A stretch of 56,014 bases of DNA from an uncultured Pelagibacteraceae bacterium (GTDB lineage: Bacteria > Pseudomonadota > Alphaproteobacteria > Pelagibacterales > Pelagibacteraceae), in the NCBI GenBank assembly GCA_902635845.1, contig CACPPK010000005.1:1-56014 (forward strand), read 5' to 3'. Shown here piece by piece: positions 1 through 8,865 of this stretch. A program made the position numbers and the translations under genes. The notes beneath the pieces were generated by a model. That model saw nothing but the letters and a program-made list of their open reading frames with translations, searched no databases and was not told the DNA's origin. Within the stretch, counting starts at the first letter, position 1, and each line of letters begins with the position of its first letter.

Positions 1-2206
1 AAAAGATCCTAGTGAAGCAATAAGTAAAATTCATAAAAAAAATGGTAAAGCAATACTAGCTTGTGATTTATTAGCACTTGCTAAGTTAAAAACACCAAGA
101 GAACTAGGAGCAGATATTGCTGTAGGAAGCTCCCAAAGATTTGGAATTCCAATGGGTTACGGTGGACCTCATGCAGCTTTCTTTGCAACAAAAGACGAAT
201 TCAAAAGATCAATGCCAGGAAGAATTGTGGGAGTCTCTGTTGATAGACATGGAAACAAAGCATACAGATTATCATTACAAACTAGGGAACAACATATAAG
301 AAGAGACAAAGCTACAAGTAATATTTGTACTGCCCAAGCTTTGTTAGCAATTGTGTCTGCAGCATATGCTATTTATCATGGTCCAGAGGGTATTCGAACT
401 ATTTCTGAGAGAGTTTCTCAATTAGCTAAAAACTTTGCAGATAAATTAAAACAATCAGGATATGAAATTTATTCAGATTATTTCTTTGATACGGTTACAA
501 TTGTTACTAAAGATAAAACTGATCAAATCTATAAAAATGCTTTAGATCAAAAAGTAAATATCAGAAAAGTAAATTCTGAAATGCTAGCAGTTTCTTTCGA
601 TGAAAAGAAAAATGTTTATAGAGTAAATCAATTATTAAAAATTTTTAATGCAGCAGAATCAATTAAAAAAGAGGATCCAACAGTAAGTTTACCTAATCTT
701 CCAAAAAATTTATTAAGAACTTCTAAATATTTAGAACATCCTGTTTTTAATTCATATCATTCAGAAACTGAGATGCTTAGATATTTAAAAAAGTTAGAAG
801 ATAAAGATATAGCTTTAAATAGAACTATGATTGCACTTGGTTCATGTACTATGAAATTAAACGCTACTGCAGAAATGATACCTATTTCATGGAGAGAGTT
901 AGCTGAACCTCATCCATTTGTACCTATTGAGCAGATGGAAGGATATAGAGATTTATTCACTGATCTTAAAAATTGGCTTAGATCAATTACAGGTTTTTCT
1001 GGTGTTTCACTTCAACCAAATGCAGGCGCTCAAGGTGAATATGCAGGATTAATGGTTATTAGAAAATATCATTTAGATAGAGGCGAAGAAAACAGGAATA
1101 TATGTTTAATACCAAGTTCAGCTCATGGTACCAATCCTGCTAGTGCACAAATGGTAGGAATGAAAGTTGTCGTTGTTGATTGTGACAAAGAAGGAAATGT
1201 TGATTTTGAGGATTTAAAGAAAAAAGCAGAAATGCATTCTGAAAATCTTGGAGCATTAATGGTCACTTATCCGTCTACTCACGGAGTATTTGAGGAAAAA
1301 ATTACAGATATATGTGAGTTAATTCATAAAAACGGTGGCCAAGTTTATATGGATGGTGCAAATTTAAATGCCCTTGTTGGTATAGCAAGACCTGGAAATT
1401 TTGGTCCAGATGTTTGTCACATAAATTTACACAAAACATTCTGTATTCCACATGGTGGTGGAGGACCAGGAATGGGACCAATTGCATGTAAAAGACATTT
1501 ACAAGTTTATTTGCCTAATCATCCAGTTGTTAAGGACTGTGGACCTGCCACAGGAATAGGAGCAGTTTCAGCAGCACCTTGGGGAAGTTCAAGTATTTTA
1601 TCAATTTCCTGGATGTATATTAAAATGATGGGTTCTGAGGGTTTAAAATTAGCTACTCAAATTGCAATACTAAATGCAAATTATATAGCTCATAGACTTA
1701 AAGATCATTACCCAATTCTTTACAAAGGTTCAAACGGTAATGTAGCTCATGAATGTATTATTGATATTCGATCTATTAAAACTGAAACAGGGATTACTGA
1801 AGAAGATATAGCTAAAAGATTAATCGATTATGGTTTTCATGCACCAACAATGTCGTGGCCAGTAGCAGGCACAATGATGATTGAACCAACTGAAAGTGAA
1901 AGCTTGTCTGAACTAGATAGATTTTGTGATACTTTGATTAGTATTAAATCTGAAATAGATATGATCAAGTCAGAAAAATTTGATAAAGTTGATAATCCAA
2001 TTAAAAATGCACCTCATACTGATATTGAATTAGCTTCAGATGAATGGAGTCACAAATATTCAAGAGAGCAAGCTGCGTATCCTGCAAAATTCTTAAAAAC
2101 AAATAAATTTTGGCCTCCGGTTGCAAGAGTTGATAACGTATACGGAGATAAAAATATTTTTTGTACTTGTCCAAGTATGGATGAGTTTAAAGAAGATGCA
2201 GCATAA
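1..2206 (+). CDS. gcvP: Glycine dehydrogenase (decarboxylating), P protein, 5'-truncated by window edge
   Basis: PLP-dependent P protein of the glycine cleavage system; it decarboxylates glycine and passes the aminomethyl group to the lipoyl arm of GcvH. The frame is open from base 2, so translation does not begin at the ATG at 152; the residues before it (for example AVGSSQRFGIP) are still P-protein sequence, and about the first quarter of the usual ~950-residue protein is missing. Visible landmarks are MGYGGPHAAFF, ALGSCTMKLNATAEM and the PLP-lysine region NLHKTFCIPHGGGGPG. The stop lies 6 bases before the next gene, so the lipid-type genes that follow may be transcribed from the gcv operon. 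A glycine riboswitch is known upstream of gcv genes in many bacteria, but that region is outside the window. Identity is certain. Confidence 0.97.
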   Translation, partial: KDPSEAISKIHKKNGKAILACDLLALAKLKTPRELGADIAVGSSQRFGIPMGYGGPHAAFFATKDEFKRSMPGRIVGVSVDRHGNKAYRLSLQTREQHIRRDKATSNICTAQALLAIVSAAYAIYHGPEGIRTISERVSQLAKNFADKLKQSGYEIYSDYFFDTVTIVTKDKTDQIYKNALDQKVNIRKVNSEMLAVSFDEKKNVYRVNQLLKIFNAAESIKKEDPTVSLPNLPKNLLRTSKYLEHPVFNSYHSETEMLRYLKKLEDKDIALNRTMIALGSCTMKLNATAEMIPISWRELAEPHPFVPIEQMEGYRDLFTDLKNWLRSITGFSGVSLQPNAGAQGEYAGLMVIRKYHLDRGEENRNICLIPSSAHGTNPASAQMVGMKVVVVDCDKEGNVDFEDLKKKAEMHSENLGALMVTYPSTHGVFEEKITDICELIHKNGGQVYMDGANLNALVGIARPGNFGPDVCHINLHKTFCIPHGGGGPGMGPIACKRHLQVYLPNHPVVKDCGPATGIGAVSAAPWGSSSILSISWMYIKMMGSEGLKLATQIAILNANYIAHRLKDHYPILYKGSNGNVAHECIIDIRSIKTETGITEEDIAKRLIDYGFHAPTMSWPVAGTMMIEPTESESLSELDRFCDTLISIKSEIDMIKSEKFDKVDNPIKNAPHTDIELASDEWSHKYSREQAAYPAKFLKTNKFWPPVARVDNVYGDKNIFCTCPSMDEFKEDAA

Positions 2207-2212
2207 TAATTA

Positions 2213-3451
2213 ATGAAAATTGCTGTTGTTGGCTCAGGTATTTCCGGATTAAGTGCTGCTTATTATTTATCTAAAAAACATCATGTAGATCTTTTCGAGC
2301 GAGAAGATCATTTTGGTGGACACTCACATACAATAGATATTTTTTTTGATGAAAAAAAAGTTTCTATAGATATTGGTTTCATTGTTTTTAATTTTCAAAC
2401 TTATCCAAATTTAATTAATTTTTTTAAGGAAAATGATATTCAAATTGAAAAAAGCAATATGTCTTTTTCAGTTTCAGTAGATAATACAAACTTTGAATAT
2501 TGTGGAAAAGGGTTGAGTGGAATTTTCTCTAATAAATCAAATTTGTTCAACATAGAGTTCTTAAAAATGTTTTTTGATATCATTAAATTTTATAAAAAAA
2601 GTGATCAAGTAAACATATCCAATGATAAAATTACTTTAGGTGAATATTTAAAAATTAATAAATTATCTAAAACTTTTATCGATTATCATATAATACCAAT
2701 GGTATCTGCAATTTGGTCTATGCCTCCCTATGAAGCGAGCAAGATGCCGATTAGTTTCTTTCTTAGATTTTTCCAAAATCATGGTTTGTTTAAATTGAAA
2801 AATAGACCGCAGTGGTACACAGTAACCAATAGAAGTAGAACTTATGTTAGTAAAATACTTTCTCAAATAAGTGGTGAACACTACAAAAATTACAAAGTTA
2901 CAAGAGTTAAACGAAAATCATTAGGATTAGACCTATACTATGGTGGAGAAAGCGAATTTTTTGATTATGATAAAGTAGTTTTAGCAACACATGCTGATGA
3001 AGCCTTAAAGTTAATTGAAAATCCAACTGAGAATGAGAGAAATATTCTTTCGAATTTTAGCTACAAAGAAAATATAGCTTACATACATACAGATCAGCGA
3101 GCCATGCCAAAAAATAAAAAAGCTTGGTCTTCTTGGAATTCATCAATAGATGACAAGAATTTGGAGAAAAATTCAATAACGTACTGGTTAAATTTATTAC
3201 AAAATTTAAAGTGTGACGAAAATATTTTCTTAACACTAAATCCTTACTTCAATATTGATGAGAAAAAAATATTGAGAAAAGTAAAATTTACACATCCATA
3301 TTACGATCAAAAAGCATTAGATGCTCAATCAGAGCTTGTTAAAATACAAAATCAAAAAGATTTACTTTTTTGTGGTAGTTATTTTGGTTACGGATTTCAT
3401 GAAGATGGAATAAAATCATCTATTGAAATGCTGAAAAACCTTAATGATTAG
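2213..3451 (+). CDS. COG2907-type FAD-dependent amine oxidase/desaturase-like protein
   Basis: 412-residue flavoprotein. The N-terminus carries a Rossmann FAD motif, GSGISG at residues 7-12, with the acidic ribose-binding residue E29 at the end of the second strand, followed by the GGHSHT segment typical of the NAD(P)-binding amine-oxidase family COG2907. The next genes encode DUF1365 and a cyclopropane-fatty-acid-synthase-like methyltransferase, the standard partners of this family; its stop overlaps the DUF1365 start by 8 bases. In Rhodobacter-type alphaproteobacteria equivalent gene sets belong to the singlet-oxygen (RpoE/ChrR) response and have been linked to modified, including furan, fatty acids. 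I infer oxidation or desaturation of a fatty-acyl chain in membrane phospholipid; the exact reaction is not shown by the sequence. Confidence 0.85.
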   Translation: MKIAVVGSGISGLSAAYYLSKKHHVDLFEREDHFGGHSHTIDIFFDEKKVSIDIGFIVFNFQTYPNLINFFKENDIQIEKSNMSFSVSVDNTNFEYCGKGLSGIFSNKSNLFNIEFLKMFFDIIKFYKKSDQVNISNDKITLGEYLKINKLSKTFIDYHIIPMVSAIWSMPPYEASKMPISFFLRFFQNHGLFKLKNRPQWYTVTNRSRTYVSKILSQISGEHYKNYKVTRVKRKSLGLDLYYGGESEFFDYDKVVLATHADEALKLIENPTENERNILSNFSYKENIAYIHTDQRAMPKNKKAWSSWNSSIDDKNLEKNSITYWLNLLQNLKCDENIFLTLNPYFNIDEKKILRKVKFTHPYYDQKALDAQSELVKIQNQKDLLFCGSYFGYGFHEDGIKSSIEMLKNLND

Positions 3452-4208
3452 TTCTTGTATATATAATGGAAATGTAATCCATAAGAGATTTAAACCAAAA
3501 AAACATTTTTTTAAATATAAAGTATTTTCATTATTTATAGATCTATCAGAGCTAAATGAGCTTAATGATAAATTAAAATTTTTTTCACTAAATAAATTTA
3601 ATCTTATTAGTTTTTATGAGAAAGATCATGGTGATCGTGATGGCTCATCTCTTTTTGAGTGGGTAAAAAAAAATCTAATTAATAACGAAATCAGTACAGA
3701 TAATATAAAAGTTAAACTTTTATGTTATCCAAGAATATTTGGTTATGTTTTTAATCCACTAAGTATTTTTTTTGTATATGACAGAAATGATAATTTAATT
3801 TCTATTTTATATGAAGTTAAGAATACATTTGGTGAGCAACACACATATGTTTTTAAAGTAGAGGGACAAAATAAATTAATTCAAAATAATTGCTCAAAGA
3901 AATTTCATGTTTCACCATTTATTGAAATGGATTGTAATTATTTTTTTAGGATATTAAATCCAGAGCAGAAGTTGTCAGTTGTAATTGATCAATATGATCA
4001 AGAAGGAAAAATTCTTTTTGCATCTCAAGATGGTGAAAGATCTGATTTGACAAGCAAAAACTTAATGAATTCTTATCTTAAACACCCTTTAATGACATTT
4101 AAAATTATCTCTGCGATACATTTTGAAGCGTTTAAATTATGGATTAAAGGAATTAAATTTATTAAGAAAAAATTTAAAATTAAAAATAATATAACAGTAG
4201 AAAATTAA
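3444..4208 (+). CDS. DUF1365 family protein
   Basis: 254 residues, matching the usual DUF1365 length. Recognisable family segments are the N-terminal KPKKHFFKYKVFSLFIDL and the central GYVFNPLSIFFVYD. No membrane anchor or known catalytic motif is visible. It overlaps the upstream FAD protein by 8 bases and shares one base with the downstream methyltransferase start, so the three are almost certainly translated as one unit. The family is regularly encoded between COG2907 flavoproteins and CFA-synthase-like methyltransferases, so a role in acyl-chain modification is inferred from context; its biochemical activity is not something I can read from the sequence. Confidence 0.82.
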   Translation: MISSCIYNGNVIHKRFKPKKHFFKYKVFSLFIDLSELNELNDKLKFFSLNKFNLISFYEKDHGDRDGSSLFEWVKKNLINNEISTDNIKVKLLCYPRIFGYVFNPLSIFFVYDRNDNLISILYEVKNTFGEQHTYVFKVEGQNKLIQNNCSKKFHVSPFIEMDCNYFFRILNPEQKLSVVIDQYDQEGKILFASQDGERSDLTSKNLMNSYLKHPLMTFKIISAIHFEAFKLWIKGIKFIKKKFKIKNNITVEN

Positions 4209-5386
4209 TGTTTTTAAATAATGCTGCAGATAAATTAGTTTTTAAATTTCTTAATAAAATAAATCATGGTTATCTAGAGCTCACTACAAATGATGGAAAA
4301 GTTTTAAAGTTTGGAAATTCAAATGAAAAATTGCATGCAAATATTTCAATAAAAAAACCAGATTTTAATTATAATTTAATTAGAGGTGGTAGTATTGGAT
4401 TTGCTGAGAGCTACATGAGAGGTGAATTTGAAACTGACAACTTGTCAAATTTAATAGAATTAACTGCAAGAAATATAGAAATTATATATAAATTTTCAGG
4501 CCTTCTTGATTTTCCAATAATTAATTTTGTAAGAAATAAGATAATCAAAAATACAAAAAGTAGAAGCAAAGAAAATATTGCTAAACATTATGATCTTGGG
4601 AATGATTTTTTTTCTCTTTGGTTAGATGACACACTTACTTACTCTAGTGCTATTTTTGATGATAAATCGAAAAATCTTTCTGATGCTCAAAATAATAAAT
4701 ATCAAAAATTAATTGATCTAATTAAACCAAATAATGGTGACAAAGTTTTAGAAATAGGATGTGGTTGGGGAGGTTTTGCTGAGTACTTAGGTAAAAAATA
4801 CGATGTTAAATTAGACTGTATAACAATATCCAAAAAACAATTTGAATACGCAAAAGAAAGAATTTTTAAGTGTGGTTTAAATGAAAAAGTAAATATTGAA
4901 ATAAAGGATTACAGAGATCTCAAAGGCAAATACAATTCAATTGCATCTATAGAGATGATAGAGGCTGTTGGTCAAAATTATTTAGAGGGTTATTTTAAAA
5001 CTATTAAAACTAACTTATCTGATGGTGGTAAAGCAGCTATTCAAGCAATTACTATCGATGATAGGTTGTTTGACAGATACAAAAACAAACAAGATTTTAT
5101 TCAAAAATATATTTTTCCTGGTGGTTTTTTACCAAATAAAAATAGCATCAATCGTTATGTTTCTGATAACGGTTTAACTATAAATTCATATATTTCTTAT
5201 GCTGACCATTATGCCAATACATTGGCTATATGGAGAAATGAGTTTTTAAAAAAATGGGATTTAATAAAAAATCAAGGTTTTGACTTAACATTTAAAAGAA
5301 TGTGGGAGTTTTACCTTTCTTATTGTGAAGCTGGATTTAAGTCAAAAAATATTGATCTGATACAATTTTCAATGCAAAACAAATAA
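4208..5386 (+). CDS. cfa: Cyclopropane-fatty-acyl-phospholipid synthase-like methyltransferase
   Basis: SAM-dependent methyltransferase that in this family transfers a methyl or methylene group to the double bond of an unsaturated acyl chain in membrane phospholipid. The 392 residues contain an N-terminal lipid-binding-type domain (about 1-115), the family signature around HYDLGNDFF (127-135), and a SAM-binding glycine loop LEIGCGWGG at 181-189. Instead of the MxYSC sequence common in cyclopropane synthases it has LTYSSA at 143-148, so methylation without ring formation (a branched or furan-fatty-acid precursor) is as plausible as cyclopropanation. It is tightly coupled to DUF1365 upstream and followed 5 bases on by a lipoprotein gene. 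Family assignment is firm; the product is uncertain. Confidence 0.88.
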   Translation: MFLNNAADKLVFKFLNKINHGYLELTTNDGKVLKFGNSNEKLHANISIKKPDFNYNLIRGGSIGFAESYMRGEFETDNLSNLIELTARNIEIIYKFSGLLDFPIINFVRNKIIKNTKSRSKENIAKHYDLGNDFFSLWLDDTLTYSSAIFDDKSKNLSDAQNNKYQKLIDLIKPNNGDKVLEIGCGWGGFAEYLGKKYDVKLDCITISKKQFEYAKERIFKCGLNEKVNIEIKDYRDLKGKYNSIASIEMIEAVGQNYLEGYFKTIKTNLSDGGKAAIQAITIDDRLFDRYKNKQDFIQKYIFPGGFLPNKNSINRYVSDNGLTINSYISYADHYANTLAIWRNEFLKKWDLIKNQGFDLTFKRMWEFYLSYCEAGFKSKNIDLIQFSMQNK

Positions 5387-5403
5387 AAATAATGGAGATA
5401 TTT

Positions 5404-5952
5404 ATGCGACATATAAAAATAATTAAGTCAATTTCATTGATAATTTCATTATTCTTAATTACAAGTTGCTCAAATAATAGTGCTATGAAACCAGAAGACT
5501 TTAAAAACAAAGAACCAAGATTAATTATTGAGGAATACTTATCCGGAAATGTTAAGGCTTGGGGTGTTCTACAAAATAGATCAGGAAAAGTTACAAGACA
5601 ATTTTCTGCAGATTTAAATGGAACCTGGGATGGAAAACAATTAATTCTTAAAGAAAAATTTAATTGGGATGATGGTGAAGTTCAAGACCGAGAATGGACA
5701 ATAAATAAAATTGATGAGCACAATTACGAAGGAACAGCAGGAGATGTTGTAGGTAAAGCAATAGGATATTCTTACGGACCAGCGTTTAAATTTGAATATG
5801 TTTTATTAGTTCCGGTTAAAGGCAAAGAATTAAAAATAACTTTTGACGATTGGATTTTTAAACAAGATGATAGAGTTGCAATTAATAGAGCAACAATGAC
5901 TAAATTTGGTTTTAAAGTAGCTGAATTGACAGTTGTATTTGTAAAAGATTAA
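5404..5952 (+). CDS. DUF3833-type lipoprotein
   Basis: Small exported protein with a lipoprotein signal: basic MRHIKIIK, a hydrophobic stretch, then the lipobox LITSC with Cys22 as the predicted lipidated residue. I choose the ATG at 5404 rather than the in-frame ATG at 5392 because GGAG at 5394-5397 is well placed only for 5404, and because the shorter product begins with a normal signal peptide. The mature part resembles DUF3833 (for example NGTWDGKQLILKEKFNWDDG), a family that accompanies COG2907/DUF1365/CFA-like genes. Likely a periplasmic-face membrane lipoprotein of the lipid block. Its stop codon directly abuts the stop of the converging SDR gene with no base between. Confidence 0.82.
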   Translation: MRHIKIIKSISLIISLFLITSCSNNSAMKPEDFKNKEPRLIIEEYLSGNVKAWGVLQNRSGKVTRQFSADLNGTWDGKQLILKEKFNWDDGEVQDREWTINKIDEHNYEGTAGDVVGKAIGYSYGPAFKFEYVLLVPVKGKELKITFDDWIFKQDDRVAINRATMTKFGFKVAELTVVFVKD

Positions 5953-6711
5953 CTACTTTTTTTGATATTTCGTTAGTTTTCCAACTAAACTAAAATAAAT
6001 TTTACTTGGCAAAAAACTCAATAGTTTTAATGTAAATGTAAGTGATTTTGGAAAATGTATTTCAAATATATTTTTGTTAACTAATCCTTCATAAATTTGA
6101 TCTGCAGCATACTCAGGAGTTTTTAAAAAAGGCATTTTAAAATCATTTTTATCTGTCATTGGTGTTTTAATAAACCCAGGAGACACTAAACAAACACGTA
6201 CATTGTATCTTTTAAAATCAAAATACAAACTTTCAGCTAAGTTATTTAATGCAGATTTAGATGGCCCATATCCAGTTGAATTAGGTAACCCTCTATATCC
6301 TGCAATTGACGAAACAATAGTAATTATACCATTTTTTTTATCTCTAAAGTATTGTTCAACTGCTTTGATGCTATTCACAGTTCCAAAAAAATTTACTTTA
6401 AAAACATCTTCCATTTGTTCGACATCTATATCTTTTTCTTTTTTGGGATCCCATGTTCCAGTTGAAAAAAAACAAATATCTATATTTTCATATTTGTTTT
6501 TAATTTCGTTAAATACTTCTTTGCACTTTTCTTTATCTGTTACGTCTAAAGGAAAACTTGAAATATTTTCATAAGAATTTGAAAGCTCATTTAGTAATTC
6601 AGCTCTTCTTGCAGATATAGCAACGTTCCATCCCTTACTTGCAAATTTAATTGCTAAAGCTTTTCCAATACCGGTACTACCGCCAGTAATCCAAATAGTT
6701 TTTTTACTCAT
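5953..6711 (-). CDS. Short-chain dehydrogenase/reductase
   Basis: Classical SDR of 252 residues with the cofactor loop TGGSTGIG at 9-16, the catalytic serine region SSIAG near 134-138 and the YxxxK pair Y148/K152. ARR at 34-36, following the second strand, suggests NADP(H) preference. The C-terminal 40 residues are hydrophobic and basic (LKLLSFLPSKIYFSL), which could associate with the membrane. SDRs of this kind occur in the COG2907/DUF1365/CFA gene blocks of other alphaproteobacteria, so a lipid-linked carbonyl or alcohol substrate is a reasonable inference. The gene converges on the lipoprotein gene and diverges from tspO, whose start codon is only 8 bases away. Confidence 0.88.
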   Translation of the reverse strand: MSKKTIWITGGSTGIGKALAIKFASKGWNVAISARRAELLNELSNSYENISSFPLDVTDKEKCKEVFNEIKNKYENIDICFFSTGTWDPKKEKDIDVEQMEDVFKVNFFGTVNSIKAVEQYFRDKKNGIITIVSSIAGYRGLPNSTGYGPSKSALNNLAESLYFDFKRYNVRVCLVSPGFIKTPMTDKNDFKMPFLKTPEYAADQIYEGLVNKNIFEIHFPKSLTFTLKLLSFLPSKIYFSLVGKLTKYQKK

Positions 6712-6719
6712 TTTTTGTT

Positions 6720-7202
6720 ATGTATATATCTAACATGTTTAAAAATAAATTTTTAACATTTATATTGTTTCTTGTTATTACATTCTCTGCCTCATTGATT
6801 GGCGGTTTAGCCACTGTTACTTTTAAAGAGCCATGGTACTCATTGCTAAATAAACCATCATTTAATCCACCGGATTGGATATTTGGACCTGTTTGGACCA
6901 CCTTGTATACAATGATGACAGTTGCAATATGGCTTTATTGGCATACGAAAAATAGAGATATGAATACTGTTTATATTTATTTTATTCATTTAGTATTCAA
7001 TACAACTTGGAGTGTAGTTTTTTTTGTTTTTCATAATATGGTTTTAGCACTTTTGGTATTAATCATACTAATAGCATTGATAATCAATCTTATTTTAAGG
7101 TTTAAACGCGTCAAGATGTTGAGTGCCTACTTAATGATTCCATATTTACTTTGGTGTAGCTTTGCACTAATTCTGAATACAAGCTTAATTATATTAAATT
7201 AG
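6720..7202 (+). CDS. tspO: TspO/MBR family tryptophan-rich membrane protein
   Basis: Five-helix membrane protein of about 160 residues. The family signature is clear: KPSFNPPDWIFGPVWTTLYT after the first helix, then WLYWH, NTTWSVVFF and the last-helix PYLLWCSFALILN. TspO proteins bind porphyrins and, in Rhodobacter, modulate pigment genes in response to oxygen; in alphaproteobacteria they often sit beside lipid photo-damage genes as here. An internal ATG at 6735 is an alternative start that would leave more room for a promoter, since the annotated start is only 8 bases from the divergent SDR start. The stop lies 2 bases before the next ORF. Confidence 0.9.
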   Translation: MYISNMFKNKFLTFILFLVITFSASLIGGLATVTFKEPWYSLLNKPSFNPPDWIFGPVWTTLYTMMTVAIWLYWHTKNRDMNTVYIYFIHLVFNTTWSVVFFVFHNMVLALLVLIILIALIINLILRFKRVKMLSAYLMIPYLLWCSFALILNTSLIILN

Positions 7203-7204
7203 AT

Positions 7205-8308
7205 ATGGATGATGTTGTAGTAATTGGTGGTGGAATAATTGGCGCGGCAACAGCATACTTTTTATCCAAAGAGGGTAGAAAAGTAAAAGTTATTGAAAGG
7301 GATCCTACCTATAAAACAGCCTCATTCCCATTATCTCTAGGTGGTTTTAGAAGACAATTTTTCCAAAAAGAAAATATTTTGTTAGGAAAATTTGCAAGAG
7401 AATTTATTTTTCAAATACCAGAATTATTAAAAACAGAAAAAAATCCTAACCCAACAGCTAGTATGGTAACCAATGGATATCTTTTAATGTTTGGTCCTGA
7501 ACATGCTGAAGAACAATATAGAGCATTAGAAAACCATAAAGAATGTGATGCAGGAACAAAAAATATTAAAGGATCAGAATTATCAAAAGTTTTTCCTTAT
7601 GTTAATAGTGATGGAATTGAGACAGCAACTTATACTGATAATCAAAGTGAAGGATGGATTGATCCATTTTTGTTTCATAGCGCGCTTAAAAGTAAAGCAG
7701 TGGAGCTTGGTGCTGAATTTATTAAAGGTGAAGTAAAAAGTATATCCGAAATAAATGCTAAAACAATTGTTTCTGCTGCTGGTTGCTGGACAAAAGAATT
7801 GTTAGAAGATATTCCTGTTGTTCCTCAAAAGCATACCGTGTTTAGAGTTAAATGCCCAACATATATAAAAGAAATGCCACTAAGTGGAGATTTAACAACA
7901 GGTGTTTATTGGAGACCAGAAGGAGGGGAATATTTAGCAGGATCACCTATTTCTGTATTTGATGCAGATGATTTGGAACCAGCTTGGAATGATTTTGAGG
8001 AATTAGTGTGGCCAGCGCTTGCCAAGAGAATACCAGCCTTTGAAGAATTAAAGTTAACTGGTGGATGGGCAGGTTACTATGATTGTAATAGATTAGACAA
8101 CAATGCAGTTGTTGGTAAGCATCCAAAATATGACAATGTTTACATGGCTTCTGGATTTACAGGCCGGGGATTAATGCAGGCGCCAGGGATTGGTAGAGCC
8201 TTAACCGAATTAATTACAACAGGTTCATATCAAACAATTGATATAAGTGATTTCGCAGTTGAAAGAGTATTAGGTAAATCTGCCAGACCGGAGCCATATG
8301 TATTATAA
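7205..8308 (+). CDS. FAD-dependent oxidoreductase, DAO superfamily (FOXRED1/sarcosine-oxidase-like)
   Basis: 367-residue flavoprotein with the FAD motif GGGIIG near residues 8-13 and the acidic E31 region (VIERD). The segment SLGGFRRQF and the C-terminal ASGFTGRGLMQAPG pattern match DAO-superfamily enzymes related to FOXRED1 and dimethylglycine/sarcosine dehydrogenases. Such enzymes oxidise the C-N bond of N-methyl or secondary amino acids. There is no folate-binding GcvT-like extension, so a monomeric oxidase/dehydrogenase form is likely. It begins 2 bases after tspO and is followed 5 bases on by a TPR gene, but nothing around it fixes the substrate. A link to sarcosine from the creatinase 12 kb away is conceivable but not supported by linkage. 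Confidence 0.85.
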   Translation: MDDVVVIGGGIIGAATAYFLSKEGRKVKVIERDPTYKTASFPLSLGGFRRQFFQKENILLGKFAREFIFQIPELLKTEKNPNPTASMVTNGYLLMFGPEHAEEQYRALENHKECDAGTKNIKGSELSKVFPYVNSDGIETATYTDNQSEGWIDPFLFHSALKSKAVELGAEFIKGEVKSISEINAKTIVSAAGCWTKELLEDIPVVPQKHTVFRVKCPTYIKEMPLSGDLTTGVYWRPEGGEYLAGSPISVFDADDLEPAWNDFEELVWPALAKRIPAFEELKLTGGWAGYYDCNRLDNNAVVGKHPKYDNVYMASGFTGRGLMQAPGIGRALTELITTGSYQTIDISDFAVERVLGKSARPEPYVL

Positions 8309-8313
8309 ATAAA

Positions 8314-8865
8314 ATGGAAAGTAAAAATTCAAAACAAGAACAATTTAAAGACATAATAAAACTTATTGAAAGTAAAAATTACAATGAAGCTAAAGATCTT
8401 CTAAATAAATTATTAGATGAAAAAAAAAATGATTTTTATATTTATCAACTACTAGGAATAATCTCTCAATATACTGGAAATTTAGAGGAGTCGATTTATA
8501 ATTTTAATTTGTCTTTAAATATGATGCCAAAAAATGCAGGGGTGCTATATAATTTAGGTATTATAAATAAAAGACTAAACAATTTAGAAAAAGCTAAAGA
8601 ATATTTTTTTAAATCACTTGAGATCAATCCAAGTTTTATAGATGGATATATTAATATTGCCCAAATTTTCGAAAAAGAAAAAAAAATTTTTGATGCAGAT
8701 AATTATTTTCAGAAGGCTTTTTCTATAAAAAAAGATCATCCCACTTTAAACAGAGCTTATGCAAAGTTTTTATTTAATATAGGTGAACTTAAGAAAGGGT
8801 TATCATATATGTATAAAAATTTTGGTTATATAAGATTTGGAAAATCAAATGTTGAGATCAATTAA
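8314..8865 (+). CDS. Tetratricopeptide repeat protein
   Basis: 183 residues built of TPR-like helix pairs: the segments around YNEAKDLLNKLL, YQLLGIISQYTGNLEESI, VLYNLGIINKRLNNLEKAK and GYINIAQIFEKEKKIFDA repeat with ~34-residue spacing and the typical small/large residue pattern. No signal peptide, so cytoplasmic. Its stop is immediately followed by the ATG of a 2-oxoglutarate/Fe(II) oxygenase, with no intervening base. TPR domains fused to or paired with prolyl-hydroxylase-like oxygenases are common, so this protein probably recruits the substrate of that oxygenase (inference). Confidence 0.85.
   Translation: MESKNSKQEQFKDIIKLIESKNYNEAKDLLNKLLDEKKNDFYIYQLLGIISQYTGNLEESIYNFNLSLNMMPKNAGVLYNLGIINKRLNNLEKAKEYFFKSLEINPSFIDGYINIAQIFEKEKKIFDADNYFQKAFSIKKDHPTLNRAYAKFLFNIGELKKGLSYMYKNFGYIRFGKSNVEIN

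Noticed and set aside
6203..6574. 123-codon open frame on the plus strand inside the SDR gene
   Set aside because: It is antisense to well-conserved SDR sequence and its translation shows no family features.
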